In this document: piece by piece, positions 16,776 to 26,105 of the stretch
How the letters are laid out: every line of letters begins with the position of its first letter
Numbering within the stretch: the first letter of the stretch is position 1
Origin: JAYSFC01 sp041913505
GTDB lineage: Bacteria; Pseudomonadota; Gammaproteobacteria; Burkholderiales; Burkholderiaceae_C
Length of the DNA: 33,371 nt
Direction of reading: 5' to 3'
Assembly (NCBI GenBank): GCA_041913505.1
Contig: JAYSFC010000029.1
Location: forward strand, 1-33,371
Notes under the pieces: model-generated
Databases searched by the model: none
Told to the model about the DNA's origin: nothing
Seen by the model: only the letters and a program-made list of their open reading frames with translations
Position numbers and translations under genes: made by a program

Positions 16776-17666
16776 ATGACCGACCTTCTTTCGATTGCCC
16801 CCCGCGACAAGGCTGAAATCCTGGCGCAGGCCCTGCCCTACATCCGCAAGTTCCATGGCAAGACCATGGTGATCAAGTATGGCGGCAACGCCATGACCGA
16901 CCCGGCCCTGCAGGCCGACTTCGCCGAGGACGTGGTGCTGCTCAAGCTCGTGGGCATGAATCCCGTGGTGGTGCATGGCGGTGGCCCGCAGATCGAGACG
17001 GCGCTCAATCGCCTGGGCAAGAAGGGCGAGTTCGTGCAGGGCATGCGCGTGACCGACGCTGAAACCATGGAAGTGGTCGAGTGGGTGCTCGCCGGCGAAG
17101 TGCAGCAGGACATCGTGGGCCTGATCCACCAGGCGGGCGGCAAGGCGGTGGGGCTCACGGGGCGCGATGGCGGCATGATCCGTGCCAAGAAGCTCAGGAT
17201 GGTGGACAACAAGGACCCATCGATCGAGCACGACATCGGCCAGGTCGGCGATATCGTGGCCATTGACCCCAGCGTGGTCAAGGCGCTGCAGGACGATGCC
17301 TTCATCCCCGTCATCAGCCCCATCGGATTCGGCGAAGAGAACGAGAGCTACAACATCAACGCCGACGTGGTGGCCAGCAAGCTCGCCACCGTGCTGCAGG
17401 CTGAGAAACTCGTGTTGCTGACCAACACACCCGGCGTGCTCGACAAGGCCGGCAACCTGCTGACCGACCTCACGGCGCGCGAGATCGATGCGCTGTTTGC
17501 AGACGGCACCATCTCCGGCGGCATGCTGCCCAAGATCAGCGGCGCGCTCGACGCCGCCAAGGCCGGCGTGAACGCCGTGCACATCATCGACGGCCGCGTG
17601 CCGCATTCCATGCTGCTGGAAATCCTGACCGATCAGGCTTACGGCACCATGATCCGCTCGCACTGA
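16776..17666 (+). CDS. argB: Acetylglutamate kinase ArgB
   Basis: The ATG at 16776 gives 296 residues, the usual length. Family features are the nucleotide-binding KYGGNAM near residue 35, VVVHGGGPQI, LTGRDGGMI, the ESYNINADVVA segment and GGMLPKISGAL near the C-terminus. The enzyme phosphorylates N-acetyl-L-glutamate in arginine biosynthesis. The long N-terminal helix (DKAEILAQALPYIRKFHGKT) is of the type found in hexameric, arginine-inhibited ArgB proteins, so feedback inhibition by arginine is likely. It starts 56 bases after the glycan locus and is followed closely by a two-component pair. Confidence 0.97.
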   Translation: MTDLLSIAPRDKAEILAQALPYIRKFHGKTMVIKYGGNAMTDPALQADFAEDVVLLKLVGMNPVVVHGGGPQIETALNRLGKKGEFVQGMRVTDAETMEVVEWVLAGEVQQDIVGLIHQAGGKAVGLTGRDGGMIRAKKLRMVDNKDPSIEHDIGQVGDIVAIDPSVVKALQDDAFIPVISPIGFGEENESYNINADVVASKLATVLQAEKLVLLTNTPGVLDKAGNLLTDLTAREIDALFADGTISGGMLPKISGALDAAKAGVNAVHIIDGRVPHSMLLEILTDQAYGTMIRSH

Positions 17667-17685
17667 TTCCACCCTGGGGCCTGGC

Positions 17686-18402
17686 ATGCGCCTGCTGCTG
17701 GTCGAAGACGACGTGATGCTCGCCAGCGGCATCAAGCTGGGCCTTGCAGACGCCGGCTATGCCGTGGACTGGGTAGGCAGCGGCGAGCGTGCGCAGGAGG
17801 TGCTGCTGGCCGAGTCCTTCGACGCAGCCATCATCGACATTGGCCTGCCGGCCATGGACGGGCTGGAGCTCACGCGGCGCCTGCGCCGCCCCGACATGGC
17901 CAACCCCGCCATGCCCGTGCTCATCCTCACCGCGCGCGACGCGCTGCACGACCGCGTGCAAGGGCTTGATCTGGGCGCGGACGACTATATGGTCAAGCCC
18001 TACGAGCTGCCCGAGCTGCTTGCGCGCCTGCGCGCGCTGCTGCGCCGTTCGCAGGCGGCGACCACGGCGGTGCTGAGCTTCGGGCCGCTCGAACTCGACA
18101 CGGCCGAGCGCCGCGCGAGCGTGCGCACGCGCACTGCCGAAGGCACCGAGGCTGCACAGGCCCTGGAACTCGGCCCGCGCGAGTGGACCGTGCTCGAGTA
18201 CCTGCTGATCCACGCCCCCAAGCCCGCGAGCAAGGACAAGCTGCTGCAGGCCCTCACGGGTTGGGACAAGGAAATCACGCCCAACGCGGTCGAGGTCTAC
18301 GTCTCGCGCTTGCGCGGCAAACTTGAACCCCATGGCGTTGCGCTGCGCTCCATCCGCGGGTTTGGCTACCGGCTCGAGCTCAGCGGCGCGGCGCTGCTGT
18401 AG
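17686..18402 (+). CDS. OmpR-family response regulator (TctD/QseB-like)
   Basis: The 238-residue protein has a receiver domain (1-118) with the acidic pair Asp8/Asp9, phospho-acceptor Asp51 in IIDIGLPAMDGLEL, Thr82 in ILTARD and Lys104 in MVKPY. A winged-helix DNA-binding domain follows (about 140-235), with ELGPREWTVLEYL, ITPNAVEVYVSRLRGKL and SIRGFGYRLE. The insertion RTAEGTEAAQA in the winged helix's first beta sheet makes it a little longer than usual. It starts 19 bases after argB and lies 15 bases before its probable partner kinase gene. The target genes cannot be inferred. Confidence 0.94.
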   Translation: MRLLLVEDDVMLASGIKLGLADAGYAVDWVGSGERAQEVLLAESFDAAIIDIGLPAMDGLELTRRLRRPDMANPAMPVLILTARDALHDRVQGLDLGADDYMVKPYELPELLARLRALLRRSQAATTAVLSFGPLELDTAERRASVRTRTAEGTEAAQALELGPREWTVLEYLLIHAPKPASKDKLLQALTGWDKEITPNAVEVYVSRLRGKLEPHGVALRSIRGFGYRLELSGAALL

Positions 18403-18417
18403 CTAGCCTTCCTTCCC

Positions 18418-19860
18418 ATGACCTCCGATCTGCGCAACCGGCTGCTGCTGCTGCTGGTGCTGCCGCTGTGCCTGCTGGCGCTCGTGGGCGGTTGGCTCGA
18501 TTACCGCTCGGCCGACGAGGCGGCCAGCCAGCACGACCAGCGCCTTCTGCGCCTGCTGCCGGCGCTGGCCGACTCGGTGGTGGCGCCCCCGCTGCACGAG
18601 AACGAGCCGCCGCTGCTGCTGCTTGCGCCGCCGATCGAGGACTTCCTGCGCCAGCGCGCCGGCTATGCGAGCTATTGCGTCATGGACACCACGGGCCGCG
18701 TGGTCGCGGGCGCCGCCCGGCTGGCGGGCCCCGCGCCCACGACCCAGGCGGCCGAGTTCCGCAGTCGGGAATGGGGCGGCGTGACCTACCGCGTGGCTGT
18801 GCAGCGCGGGCGCACGGCGGGCGCGGGCGAGATGGTGGTGGCGCTGGCCGACGGCTCCGATCCGCGCCAGCAATGGGCCCTGAAGACCCTGCTGCGCATG
18901 CTGCCCAATCTCGTGCTGCTGGCCGCCGCGGCGCTCGCCATCCACTGGGCCGTGCGCAAGGCCTTCCAGCCGCTCGTGGACCTGGCCGAGGCCGTGGAGC
19001 GCCGCTCGCCGCGCGACCTGAACCCCATCGACGAGGCGGCCTCGCCGTCCGAGGTGCGCCCGCTCGTGCATTCGCTCAACCGCCTGTTCGCCCTGGTGAA
19101 CGCGCAGGCCGAGGGGCAGCGCCGCTTCGTGGCCGATGCCGCGCACCAGCTGCGCACGCCGCTCGCGGGCCTGCAGGCCCAGGTGGAGGCCTGGGCGTTG
19201 ATGGCGCAGGCGGCCGCGCCCGATCACCCTGAATCAGAGTCTGGGAGCCTCAAGGCCAAGGAAGGGCGTGCGCATGGTGCTATTGTTTTGGGAGTTGAAC
19301 AGGTCGAGAAGCTGCGCGATGCCACGCGCCGCACCTCGCAGCTCACGCACCAGCTGTTGGCACTGTCGCGTGCCGATGCGCGCAGCCTCGATGCCCAGCC
19401 CTTGCAGCGGGTGGACCTCAAGGACCTGTGCGAGCAACTGCTCGAAACCTTCCTGGACCCGGCCACGGGCAAGGGGCTGGACCTGGGGCTCGACGTGCGC
19501 CCCGTGCATGCCACGGGCCATGGCTGGCTGCTGCGCGAGCTGTTGTCCAACCTCGTGGACAACGCCATCAAGTACACGCCGGCGGGGGGCTCGGTGACCA
19601 TCCGCTGCGGCTTCATGCCCGGAGCGCGTGGCGTGCAGCATGCCTTCCTGCAGGTGGAGGACGATGGCCCGGGCATTCCCGAGGCCGAGCGTGCGCGCGT
19701 GGTGCAGCGCTTCTACCGTGTACCCGGCTCGGCGGGCGAAGGCACGGGCCTGGGCCTGGCCATCGCCGATGAGATTGCGCGCGTGCACCGCGCCACGCTC
19801 ACCCTGGGCCGCAACGCCCAGGGCCATGGGCTCGTGGTGACGCTGGTGTTTGCGCAGTAG
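18418..19860 (+). CDS. Sensor histidine kinase (TctE-like) with an insert in the dimerisation domain
   Basis: The 480-residue kinase has a transmembrane helix (about 8-26), a periplasmic sensor of about 130 residues of the 2CSK type, a second helix (about 160-178), a HAMP-like linker, a HisKA helix with His243 in ADAAHQLRTPLAG, and an ATPase domain with the N box (LLSNLVDNAIKYT), DDGPGIP and GTGLGLAIADEIARVH. Between the two HisKA helices lies an unusual loop of about 30 residues (267-296, ...PESESGSLKAKEGRAHGAIV...), encoded by less GC-rich DNA than the rest. The frame stays open, so the kinase may still work. It forms an operon with the regulator just upstream. Confidence 0.93.
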   Translation: MTSDLRNRLLLLLVLPLCLLALVGGWLDYRSADEAASQHDQRLLRLLPALADSVVAPPLHENEPPLLLLAPPIEDFLRQRAGYASYCVMDTTGRVVAGAARLAGPAPTTQAAEFRSREWGGVTYRVAVQRGRTAGAGEMVVALADGSDPRQQWALKTLLRMLPNLVLLAAAALAIHWAVRKAFQPLVDLAEAVERRSPRDLNPIDEAASPSEVRPLVHSLNRLFALVNAQAEGQRRFVADAAHQLRTPLAGLQAQVEAWALMAQAAAPDHPESESGSLKAKEGRAHGAIVLGVEQVEKLRDATRRTSQLTHQLLALSRADARSLDAQPLQRVDLKDLCEQLLETFLDPATGKGLDLGLDVRPVHATGHGWLLRELLSNLVDNAIKYTPAGGSVTIRCGFMPGARGVQHAFLQVEDDGPGIPEAERARVVQRFYRVPGSAGEGTGLGLAIADEIARVHRATLTLGRNAQGHGLVVTLVFAQ

Positions 19861-19862
19861 CC

Positions 19863-19939
19863 AGGGCCTGTGAACCCCACGGAAGGGGTCGTGAAGCTCA
19901 CCACGGCCCGCTCACCAAGGCGCGCGATGTGAACAGGCC

Positions 19940-19940
<1 letters not shown>
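19863..19940. repeat. Small inverted-repeat element between convergent genes
   Basis: AGGGCCTGT (19863-19871) and its perfect complement ACAGGCCCT (19932-19940) bracket about 60 bases; the next bases inside (GAAC and GTGA) continue the similarity imperfectly. The pair fills almost the whole gap between the kinase stop and the tgt stop. It could be a MITE-like element or a degenerate bidirectional terminator; no target-site duplication is evident. Confidence 0.45.
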
Positions 19941-21112
<1,172 letters not shown>

Positions 21113-21199
21113 GGCCGCCATTTTCCCAGACTGTCCCGGCGGGACTTTGCTGCGCGTGGCGGTGGCCGGCCCTACACTGGTTCCCACACAATCCGGACC

Positions 21200-21205
21200 A
21201 GGAGG
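21200..21205 (+). promoter_or_regulatory. Consensus ribosome binding site of the stress-protein gene
   Basis: AGGAGG lies eight bases before the ATG at 21214, the best Shine-Dalgarno match in the window, suggesting efficient translation. Confidence 0.85.
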
Positions 21206-21213
21206 AAATAACC

Positions 21214-21681
21214 ATGTACCGCATCATGATCGCCGTGGATGGATCGGAGCTTGCGCTGGACGCCGTGCGCCACGGCTTGGAACTGGTGCGCCGGGGCGGA
21301 CTGCAGGCCACGCTGGTGCTGGGCCACGTGCAGGAGGAGGCCACCTTCATGGAGCTGGCTACGCGCGGCGCCGACATGGTGGCCGCAGCCAGCGTGGAGG
21401 CTGGGCAGGATCTGATGGCCTCGGCCGTGGCGCTGGTGGATGCGGCCGGCGTGCCCTACGAGACCGAAATCGGCCTGGGTGCAGTGGCCGCCACGCTGGT
21501 GGATATGGTGGAGCGCTGCGGCTGCGACCTGCTCTTCGTCGGTGCGCGCGGCCTGGGAGGGCTGCGTGGGACGCTGCTGGGGTCGGTGTCGCTGGCGCTG
21601 GTGCACCAGAGCCCGGTGCCGGTGACCATCGTCAAGCACCCCGAGCCGCAGGAACTGCCGGCGGATACGGACGAGGAGTGA
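21214..21681 (+). CDS. Universal stress protein (UspA family, ATP-binding type)
   Basis: This single-domain 155-residue protein starts with MYRIMIAVDGSELALDAV, the conserved beta strand and Asp of the family, and carries the C-terminal nucleotide-binding pattern G-x2-G-x9-G-S as GARGLGGLRGTLLGSVS, then LVHQSPVPVTIVK. ATP-binding Usp proteins act in the cytoplasm in stress and energy-limitation responses. It is monocistronic, diverges from tgt with about 100 bases between them, and converges with the next gene. Confidence 0.95.
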   Translation: MYRIMIAVDGSELALDAVRHGLELVRRGGLQATLVLGHVQEEATFMELATRGADMVAAASVEAGQDLMASAVALVDAAGVPYETEIGLGAVAATLVDMVERCGCDLLFVGARGLGGLRGTLLGSVSLALVHQSPVPVTIVKHPEPQELPADTDEE

Positions 21682-21687
21682 AGCCGG

Positions 21688-21707
21688 GGCCGCTTGCTCA
21701 GGCGGCC
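21688..21707. terminator. Possible bidirectional hairpin between convergent genes
   Basis: GGCCGC (21688-21693) pairs with GCGGCC (21702-21707) around a short loop, between the stress-protein stop and the end of the convergent hypothetical gene. No T-tract follows, so termination here is uncertain. Confidence 0.3.
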
Positions 21708-22084
21708 TGGCGGCGCGGCTGGTTGGCGGCCTGCAGCTTGCCGTGCGGCAGGCTGGCCAGCCGCTTGAACATGCGGCGGCAGTAGCCGCTGATCCACAGG
21801 CACTTGTTGAGTTCGTCCACGGGCAGCGGGCCCGAGACGACGACGATGTCGTTGGCGATGTCGATGGCCCCGGCCGCGCGCAGGCGCCGGCGCGCCGTGG
21901 TGGCCCAGGACTGGATGCGCGTGGGGCTGCCGTGCTGGTGGACTTCGCCCGTGTGCAAATCGAAGGCGATGGCCACGGTGTCCGTCTTCAGCCGGAAGCG
22001 GCGCTCACCCGTGACGGCACTGGGCGCGTCGCGCATGTCGTACAGGTAGTAGTTGCCGGCTTTGAGCTGGTATTGCAGGTCCAT
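21698..22084 (-). CDS. Conserved-looking hypothetical protein
   Basis: The 128-residue protein has no signal peptide or membrane segment. It begins with a beta-rich part (MDLQYQLKAGNYYLYDMRD, FRLKTDTVAIAFDLHTGEVHQHG) and ends in a basic, possibly nucleic-acid-binding tail (GKLQAANQPRRQAA) after a helical YCRRMFKRLASLPHG region. I do not recognise the family. The clean start with room upstream (about 200 bases) and good coding character suggest a real gene. Neighbours give no functional clue. Confidence 0.7.
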   Translation of the reverse strand: MDLQYQLKAGNYYLYDMRDAPSAVTGERRFRLKTDTVAIAFDLHTGEVHQHGSPTRIQSWATTARRRLRAAGAIDIANDIVVVSGPLPVDELNKCLWISGYCRRMFKRLASLPHGKLQAANQPRRQAA

Positions 22085-22292
22085 GGGGGCTTTCCTCCGA
22101 GCGTCATTGTCTGGGGGCTCGTGGCCGGCAATGGCAGAGAAAACGGCATGAAATGGCCTCTTTTCGAGGGGGGCACGCCGTTGGCTCCCGGTGCCGGTGT
22201 GCCTGCATTGTGTCGGCAGGCCCGGGGCGTTTCAAGCCGTGTCGCCGCCGCAACCGTAACAGGATGTGATGTGGCGCACACCCCTTGCGGGT
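22085..22292. other. Intergenic region upstream of the hypothetical gene, after pldA
   Basis: This gap follows the pldA stop and holds the likely promoter of the 128-residue gene on the minus strand. It contains a hairpin (GCCTGC at 22201-22206 with GCAGGC at 22216-22221) without a T-run, which may mark the end of the rep-pldA transcript. Nothing else stands out. Confidence 0.4.
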
Positions 22293-23456
22293 TCAGAAGT
22301 CCACCAGGCTCAGCCCCACGCTGAACACCGTGCGCTTGCGGTTGTAGTCGACCAGGCTGTCGCCGTAGCCCGTGAACAGCTGGGTGTGCAGGCGCAGGTT
22401 GCTTCTGCCGCCCGCCAGCCCCGTGCCCAGGGGCTGCAGCCATTCGAGGCGGGCCGAGCCCCGGCTCGTGGCGCCGAAGGAGTTGCGCAGCGTGGCGCTC
22501 AGCGTGTGGTTCTGGTTCGGGTTCCAGGCGATGCGCAGCTCGCCGCGGCCGATGGTGTTGCTGATGCCCGGGTTGTCGTCGTTGGCTGCGCTTTCGGGCA
22601 AGCGCTTCCACAGGCGCGCGTGCAGCTGCCAGCGGTTGCCCAGTTCCATCCCCGTCATGAGGTACACGCGGTTCCAGCTGCGCGACAGCGGGTTGCTCTG
22701 GCCGTTGGACTGGTGCACCAGGCCCACGCCGCTGTAGCGCCAGCGCCAACCCCAGGGCAGCTGCGCATCGGTGGGGTAGACGTACATGATCTCGGGCTCG
22801 TGGTCCGTGGCGCGGAAGGGGCGCGAGATCTCGGGGCTGAAGAGCTGCCAGTATGACTGCTGGGTGTAGCCGAACCACAGCGAATCCTTGAGCGTGGGGT
22901 GGCCCTGCGTGAGCAGGCCCTGGGCGAGCTTGGTGCGCACCGACAGCTGCACGCGCATCTCGGTCGTGCGGTAGTCGATGGGCGCGTCGGCCGTGTGGCC
23001 GGGCGAGGGCGAGCTCGGCTGGCGGTTCACGCTGTCCGAAGCGATCACCGACACGCTCAACGGCCGGTAGCCGCGCAAGCCGAAGGTGCCGCAGTCGGTG
23101 CCGCTCTCGAGCTCCCAGAAGCGCGAGAGGTCGCTGTACTGCGGGTCGCGGCAGCCCTCGGTGCGCGCGACCTCGATGATGCGCGTGGCGGGCAGCGTGG
23201 CGTCCACGGGGGAGGGCGGCTGCGCGGCGGCGGGGGCTGCTGCGTCCTGTGCGCCGGTTTCCTGGGCGCTGGCGGCGGGCGCCGTCCCGGCCTGGCGGCC
23301 CGCCCACTGGTCGAAGCAGGCCAGGCGCGCGGCGTTGTCGGCGGTGGCAGCGCACTGGCGCCAGGCCGCGTCGCCCGTGGCGGGCGGCGTTGGCCCTTGC
23401 GCGGCGAACGCCGGACCCAGGCCCGCCCAGAGGCATGTCAGCAGAAGGCGCTTCAT
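22293..23456 (-). CDS. pldA: Outer-membrane phospholipase A (OMPLA) with N-terminal extension
   Basis: The 387-residue protein starts with a signal peptide (MKRLLLTCLWAGLGPAFA). An N-terminal region follows that has the C-x9-RLACFD pattern (QCAATADNAARLACFDQWAG) common in betaproteobacterial envelope proteins, and then a Pro/Ala/Gln-rich linker (about 55-90). The beta-barrel phospholipase domain (about 95-387) carries the catalytic HQSNGQSN (His and Ser) and SRSWNR (Asn) motifs and ends with a terminal Phe, as outer-membrane barrels do. The enzyme hydrolyses misplaced phospholipids in the outer leaflet with calcium and dimerisation. It is about 100 residues longer than E. coli PldA because of the N-terminal part. 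Its start overlaps the stop of the upstream gene (ATGA). Confidence 0.94.
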   Translation of the reverse strand: MKRLLLTCLWAGLGPAFAAQGPTPPATGDAAWRQCAATADNAARLACFDQWAGRQAGTAPAASAQETGAQDAAAPAAAQPPSPVDATLPATRIIEVARTEGCRDPQYSDLSRFWELESGTDCGTFGLRGYRPLSVSVIASDSVNRQPSSPSPGHTADAPIDYRTTEMRVQLSVRTKLAQGLLTQGHPTLKDSLWFGYTQQSYWQLFSPEISRPFRATDHEPEIMYVYPTDAQLPWGWRWRYSGVGLVHQSNGQSNPLSRSWNRVYLMTGMELGNRWQLHARLWKRLPESAANDDNPGISNTIGRGELRIAWNPNQNHTLSATLRNSFGATSRGSARLEWLQPLGTGLAGGRSNLRLHTQLFTGYGDSLVDYNRKRTVFSVGLSLVDF

Positions 23457-23911
23457 TGCCAGCCCCCACCCTGCTTGCGCAGCACGAAGGGGACCGGCCG
23501 CTCAGGCGCTGGGGCGCTGCTCCAGGTGCCGCGTATTTCCTTGCCGCAGCTGCCATCGACGACCTGGCCCGTCCAGGTGGCGCTGATGTTGGTGCCGTTG
23601 TCGGACTCCTCGAGCGTGAGGGCCCCGTCGTCCACATCACCCACCACCTGGGCCGTGGCGCTGCCGCGCTGCACGGTGCCGCGCACGCTCTCGGCGAGCT
23701 CGGGGTGCGGCCCCAGGCGCAGCAGCGCGCCCGGGGGCTGGCCTTGCGGCGGTCCCCCGAATTCGGCGCGCCAGAGGCCTTGCAGGTGCCGGTGGTCCAT
23801 GCTCGCGGCCGTGGGGCAGGCCAGGGTGGAGGGTTGGGCGTCTTTTTGCGCCCAGGCGCTTGCCGCGCCTATGCAGAGTGCTATCGAAACAAGAGTTTGC
23901 AAGCGCATCAT
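23453..23911 (-). CDS. Exported hypothetical protein between rep and pldA
   Basis: The ATG at 23911 overlaps the rep stop (ATGA) and the gene's own stop overlaps the pldA start (ATGA), giving 152 residues. A signal peptide (MMRLQTLVSIALCIGAASAWA) precedes a small beta-rich domain with LQGLWRAEF, DGALTLEESDNGTNISATWTG and EIRGTWSSA, the pattern of a lipocalin-like or glyoxalase-unrelated beta sheet that I cannot assign. Two cysteines (ACPTA, GSCGKE) may form a disulfide. It is probably periplasmic and may assist PldA or act in envelope maintenance, judged only by gene coupling. The signal-peptide codons are AT-richer than the rest and resemble dispersed patches seen elsewhere. Confidence 0.8.
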   Translation of the reverse strand: MMRLQTLVSIALCIGAASAWAQKDAQPSTLACPTAASMDHRHLQGLWRAEFGGPPQGQPPGALLRLGPHPELAESVRGTVQRGSATAQVVGDVDDGALTLEESDNGTNISATWTGQVVDGSCGKEIRGTWSSAPAPERPVPFVLRKQGGGWQ

Positions 23912-25980
23912 GCGGAGGGGTTCTGGGTGGCGGCCTGGGCCTTGCGCGCGAATTCGGCGCGCAGGGCCCGGAGTTTCTCGCGCGGGTCTTCGCGCGCCGT
24001 GTTCTTGTCGAGTGCCATCTCGGCGATGAAGCGGCTGGGCTGGGCCGCCACCATCTCGCGGCCCTTCTTGCGGCGCTTGGTCCAGCTCACGGCCAGGCTG
24101 CGCTGGGCGCGCGTGATGCCCACGTACATGAGGCGGCGCTCTTCCTGCAGGCGCTGCAGCGTGTCGTCGCTCACGTGGTGCTGGCGGCCCTCGTCGTCGT
24201 CGAGCTTGAAGGGCAGCAGGCCTTCGGTCACGCCCACGAGCACCACGTGCGGCCACTCCAGGCCCTTGGAGGCGTGCAGCGTGGAGAGCACCACCATGTC
24301 CTGTTCCTGCTCGCGTTCGCTGATGGTGGACAGCAGCGCGATGGTCTGCGCCACTTCGAGCAGGCTCTTGGTCTCCCGGGCCACCACGGTGCCGGCCGTG
24401 TCGTCGATCTGGCCGCCCGCGCGCTGGCTCATCCAGTCGCAGAACTCGAGCACGTTGCCCCAGCGTGCGGCGGCCACGGTTTCGCTGTCCTCGCTGTCGT
24501 AGAGGTGCTGCTCGTAGCCGATCTCCTTGAGCCAGTCGGTCATGAACGCGCGCGCGGCCTCGGCGCCATGGGTCTGGCGCGCACGGTATTCGAGGTCGTT
24601 GATGTAGCGGCCGAACTCGAGCACGCTCTCATGCGCCTTCTTGGGCAGCACCGCGCTCAGCATGTGGTTGAACAGCGCGCCGAACATGCTGGCCTTGTGC
24701 TGCGTGGCGAATTCGCCGAGCTTGGCCAGCGTGGTGTGGCCGATGCCGCGCTTGGGCGTGGTGATGGCGCGCAGGAAGGCCGGGTCGTCGTCGTTGTTGA
24801 TCCACAGGCGGAACCAGGCGCACAGGTCCTTGATCTCGGCGCGGTCGAAGAAACTCGTGCCGCCCGAGACCTTGTAGGGAATGTTGGCGCGGCGCAGCGC
24901 CTTCTCGAAGGGCTTGGCCTGGTGGTTGGCGCGGTAGAGGATGGCGAAGTTCTTCCACGCGGGCGGCGGGTTGGCCGCCGCGCGCAGGCCCTGGATGCGC
25001 GCGACGGCGCGTTCGGCCTCGTGCTCCTCGTTGTCGGCGTCGACCACGCGCACGGGCTCGCCCTCGCCCAGCTCCGAGAACAGCGTCTTCGGGAACAGCT
25101 TGGGGTTGGGCTGGATCACGTTGTTGGCCGCGCGCAGGATGGCGCTGGTGGAGCGGTAGTTCTGCTCCAGCTTGATGACCTTGAGCTGCGGGAAGTCCAC
25201 CGGCAGTTTCTTCAGGTTGTCGAGCGTGGCGCCGCGCCAGCCGTAGATGGACTGGTCGTCGTCGCCCACGGCCGTGAAGCGCGCGCGTTCGCCCACGAGC
25301 AGCTTGAGCAGCTCGTACTGCGTGGCGTTGGTGTCCTGGTATTCATCGACGAGCACGTGGCCGAGCTGCTGCTGCCACTTGGCGCGCACCTCGGGGTGAT
25401 CGCGCAGCAGGCGCAGCGGCATGCCGATGAGGTCGTCGAAATCCACGCTCTGGTAGGCCGTGAGGCGCTCCTCGTAGCGCTGCATGATCACGGCAATGCT
25501 GCGTTCGTGGTCGTCCTTGGCCTGGGCGAGCGCGGCGCGGCCGTCCAGGCCTGCGTTCTTCCAGTTGCTGATGGTCCACTGCCACTGGCGCGCCGTGGCG
25601 ATGTCCACGGTGCCGCCGGCCGCGTCCTTGATGATGCCCGTCACATCGTCGGCGTCGAGGATGCTGAACTGGGGCTTCAGGCCCAGCACCTGCCCGTCCT
25701 CGCGCACCATGCGCACGCCCAGGGCGTGGAAGGTGCACACCATCACCTCCTTGGCCGCGCGGCCGATCAGCCCCTGGGCGCGTTCGCGCATTTCGGCGGC
25801 CGCCTTGTTGGTGAAAGTGATGGCCGCGATGCGCTTGGGCGCAAGGCCCGTCTCGATGAGCCGCGCGATCTTGTGGGTGATCACGCGCGTCTTGCCCGAG
25901 CCCGCGCCCGCCAGCACGAGGCATGGGCCCTCGGTGTAGTGGACAGCCTGGAGCTGGGCGAGATTGAGACCGGCGGACAT
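23908..25980 (-). CDS. rep: ATP-dependent DNA helicase Rep (UvrD/Rep family)
   Basis: This 690-residue SF1A helicase has Walker A AGAGSGKTRV (about 24-33), motif Ia TFTNKAAAEMRERA, motif II VDEYQDTN, motif III GDDDQSIYGWRGA, motif IV KLEQNYRS, and motifs V/VI LSTLHASKGLEWPHVVLVG and EERRLMYVGITRAQRSL. The stretch FPQLKVIKLEQNYRS, then NEEHEAERAV, matches Rep more closely than UvrD or PcrA, and the length is close to E. coli Rep (673). It unwinds DNA 3' to 5' and helps replication forks past obstacles. Downstream it is translationally coupled to two envelope genes, which have no obvious link to its function. Confidence 0.95.
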   Translation of the reverse strand: MSAGLNLAQLQAVHYTEGPCLVLAGAGSGKTRVITHKIARLIETGLAPKRIAAITFTNKAAAEMRERAQGLIGRAAKEVMVCTFHALGVRMVREDGQVLGLKPQFSILDADDVTGIIKDAAGGTVDIATARQWQWTISNWKNAGLDGRAALAQAKDDHERSIAVIMQRYEERLTAYQSVDFDDLIGMPLRLLRDHPEVRAKWQQQLGHVLVDEYQDTNATQYELLKLLVGERARFTAVGDDDQSIYGWRGATLDNLKKLPVDFPQLKVIKLEQNYRSTSAILRAANNVIQPNPKLFPKTLFSELGEGEPVRVVDADNEEHEAERAVARIQGLRAAANPPPAWKNFAILYRANHQAKPFEKALRRANIPYKVSGGTSFFDRAEIKDLCAWFRLWINNDDDPAFLRAITTPKRGIGHTTLAKLGEFATQHKASMFGALFNHMLSAVLPKKAHESVLEFGRYINDLEYRARQTHGAEAARAFMTDWLKEIGYEQHLYDSEDSETVAAARWGNVLEFCDWMSQRAGGQIDDTAGTVVARETKSLLEVAQTIALLSTISEREQEQDMVVLSTLHASKGLEWPHVVLVGVTEGLLPFKLDDDEGRQHHVSDDTLQRLQEERRLMYVGITRAQRSLAVSWTKRRKKGREMVAAQPSRFIAEMALDKNTAREDPREKLRALRAEFARKAQAATQNPSA

Positions 25981-26105
25981 GGGGGGTAGAGGCGATGGGG
26001 CGCAGGGCGCGGCGGTGGAGCGCGCAATGATACCGACCCCCTTGCGCCAAAAATTTCACATCCCGCAAACCCCTTGGCACGCGGGCCCGCTGCGAGAATG
26101 GCCCG
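25981..26105. promoter_or_regulatory. Divergent gap between rep and the AEC transporter gene
   Basis: The 125 bases separate two divergent genes and should hold both promoters. The segment GCCAAAAATTTCACATCCCG is AT-rich for this genome and is the best place for a -10 element, but no full promoter can be called. Confidence 0.3.

Noticed and set aside
21988..23640. Long minus-strand frame overlapping pldA and the exported hypothetical gene in another frame
   Set aside because: Only the pldA frame has catalytic HQSNG and SRSWNR motifs; the alternative is a shadow.
23860..25989. Open frame of about 700 codons antisense to rep
   Set aside because: Rep shows all helicase motifs on the minus strand; the antisense product has no recognisable features.
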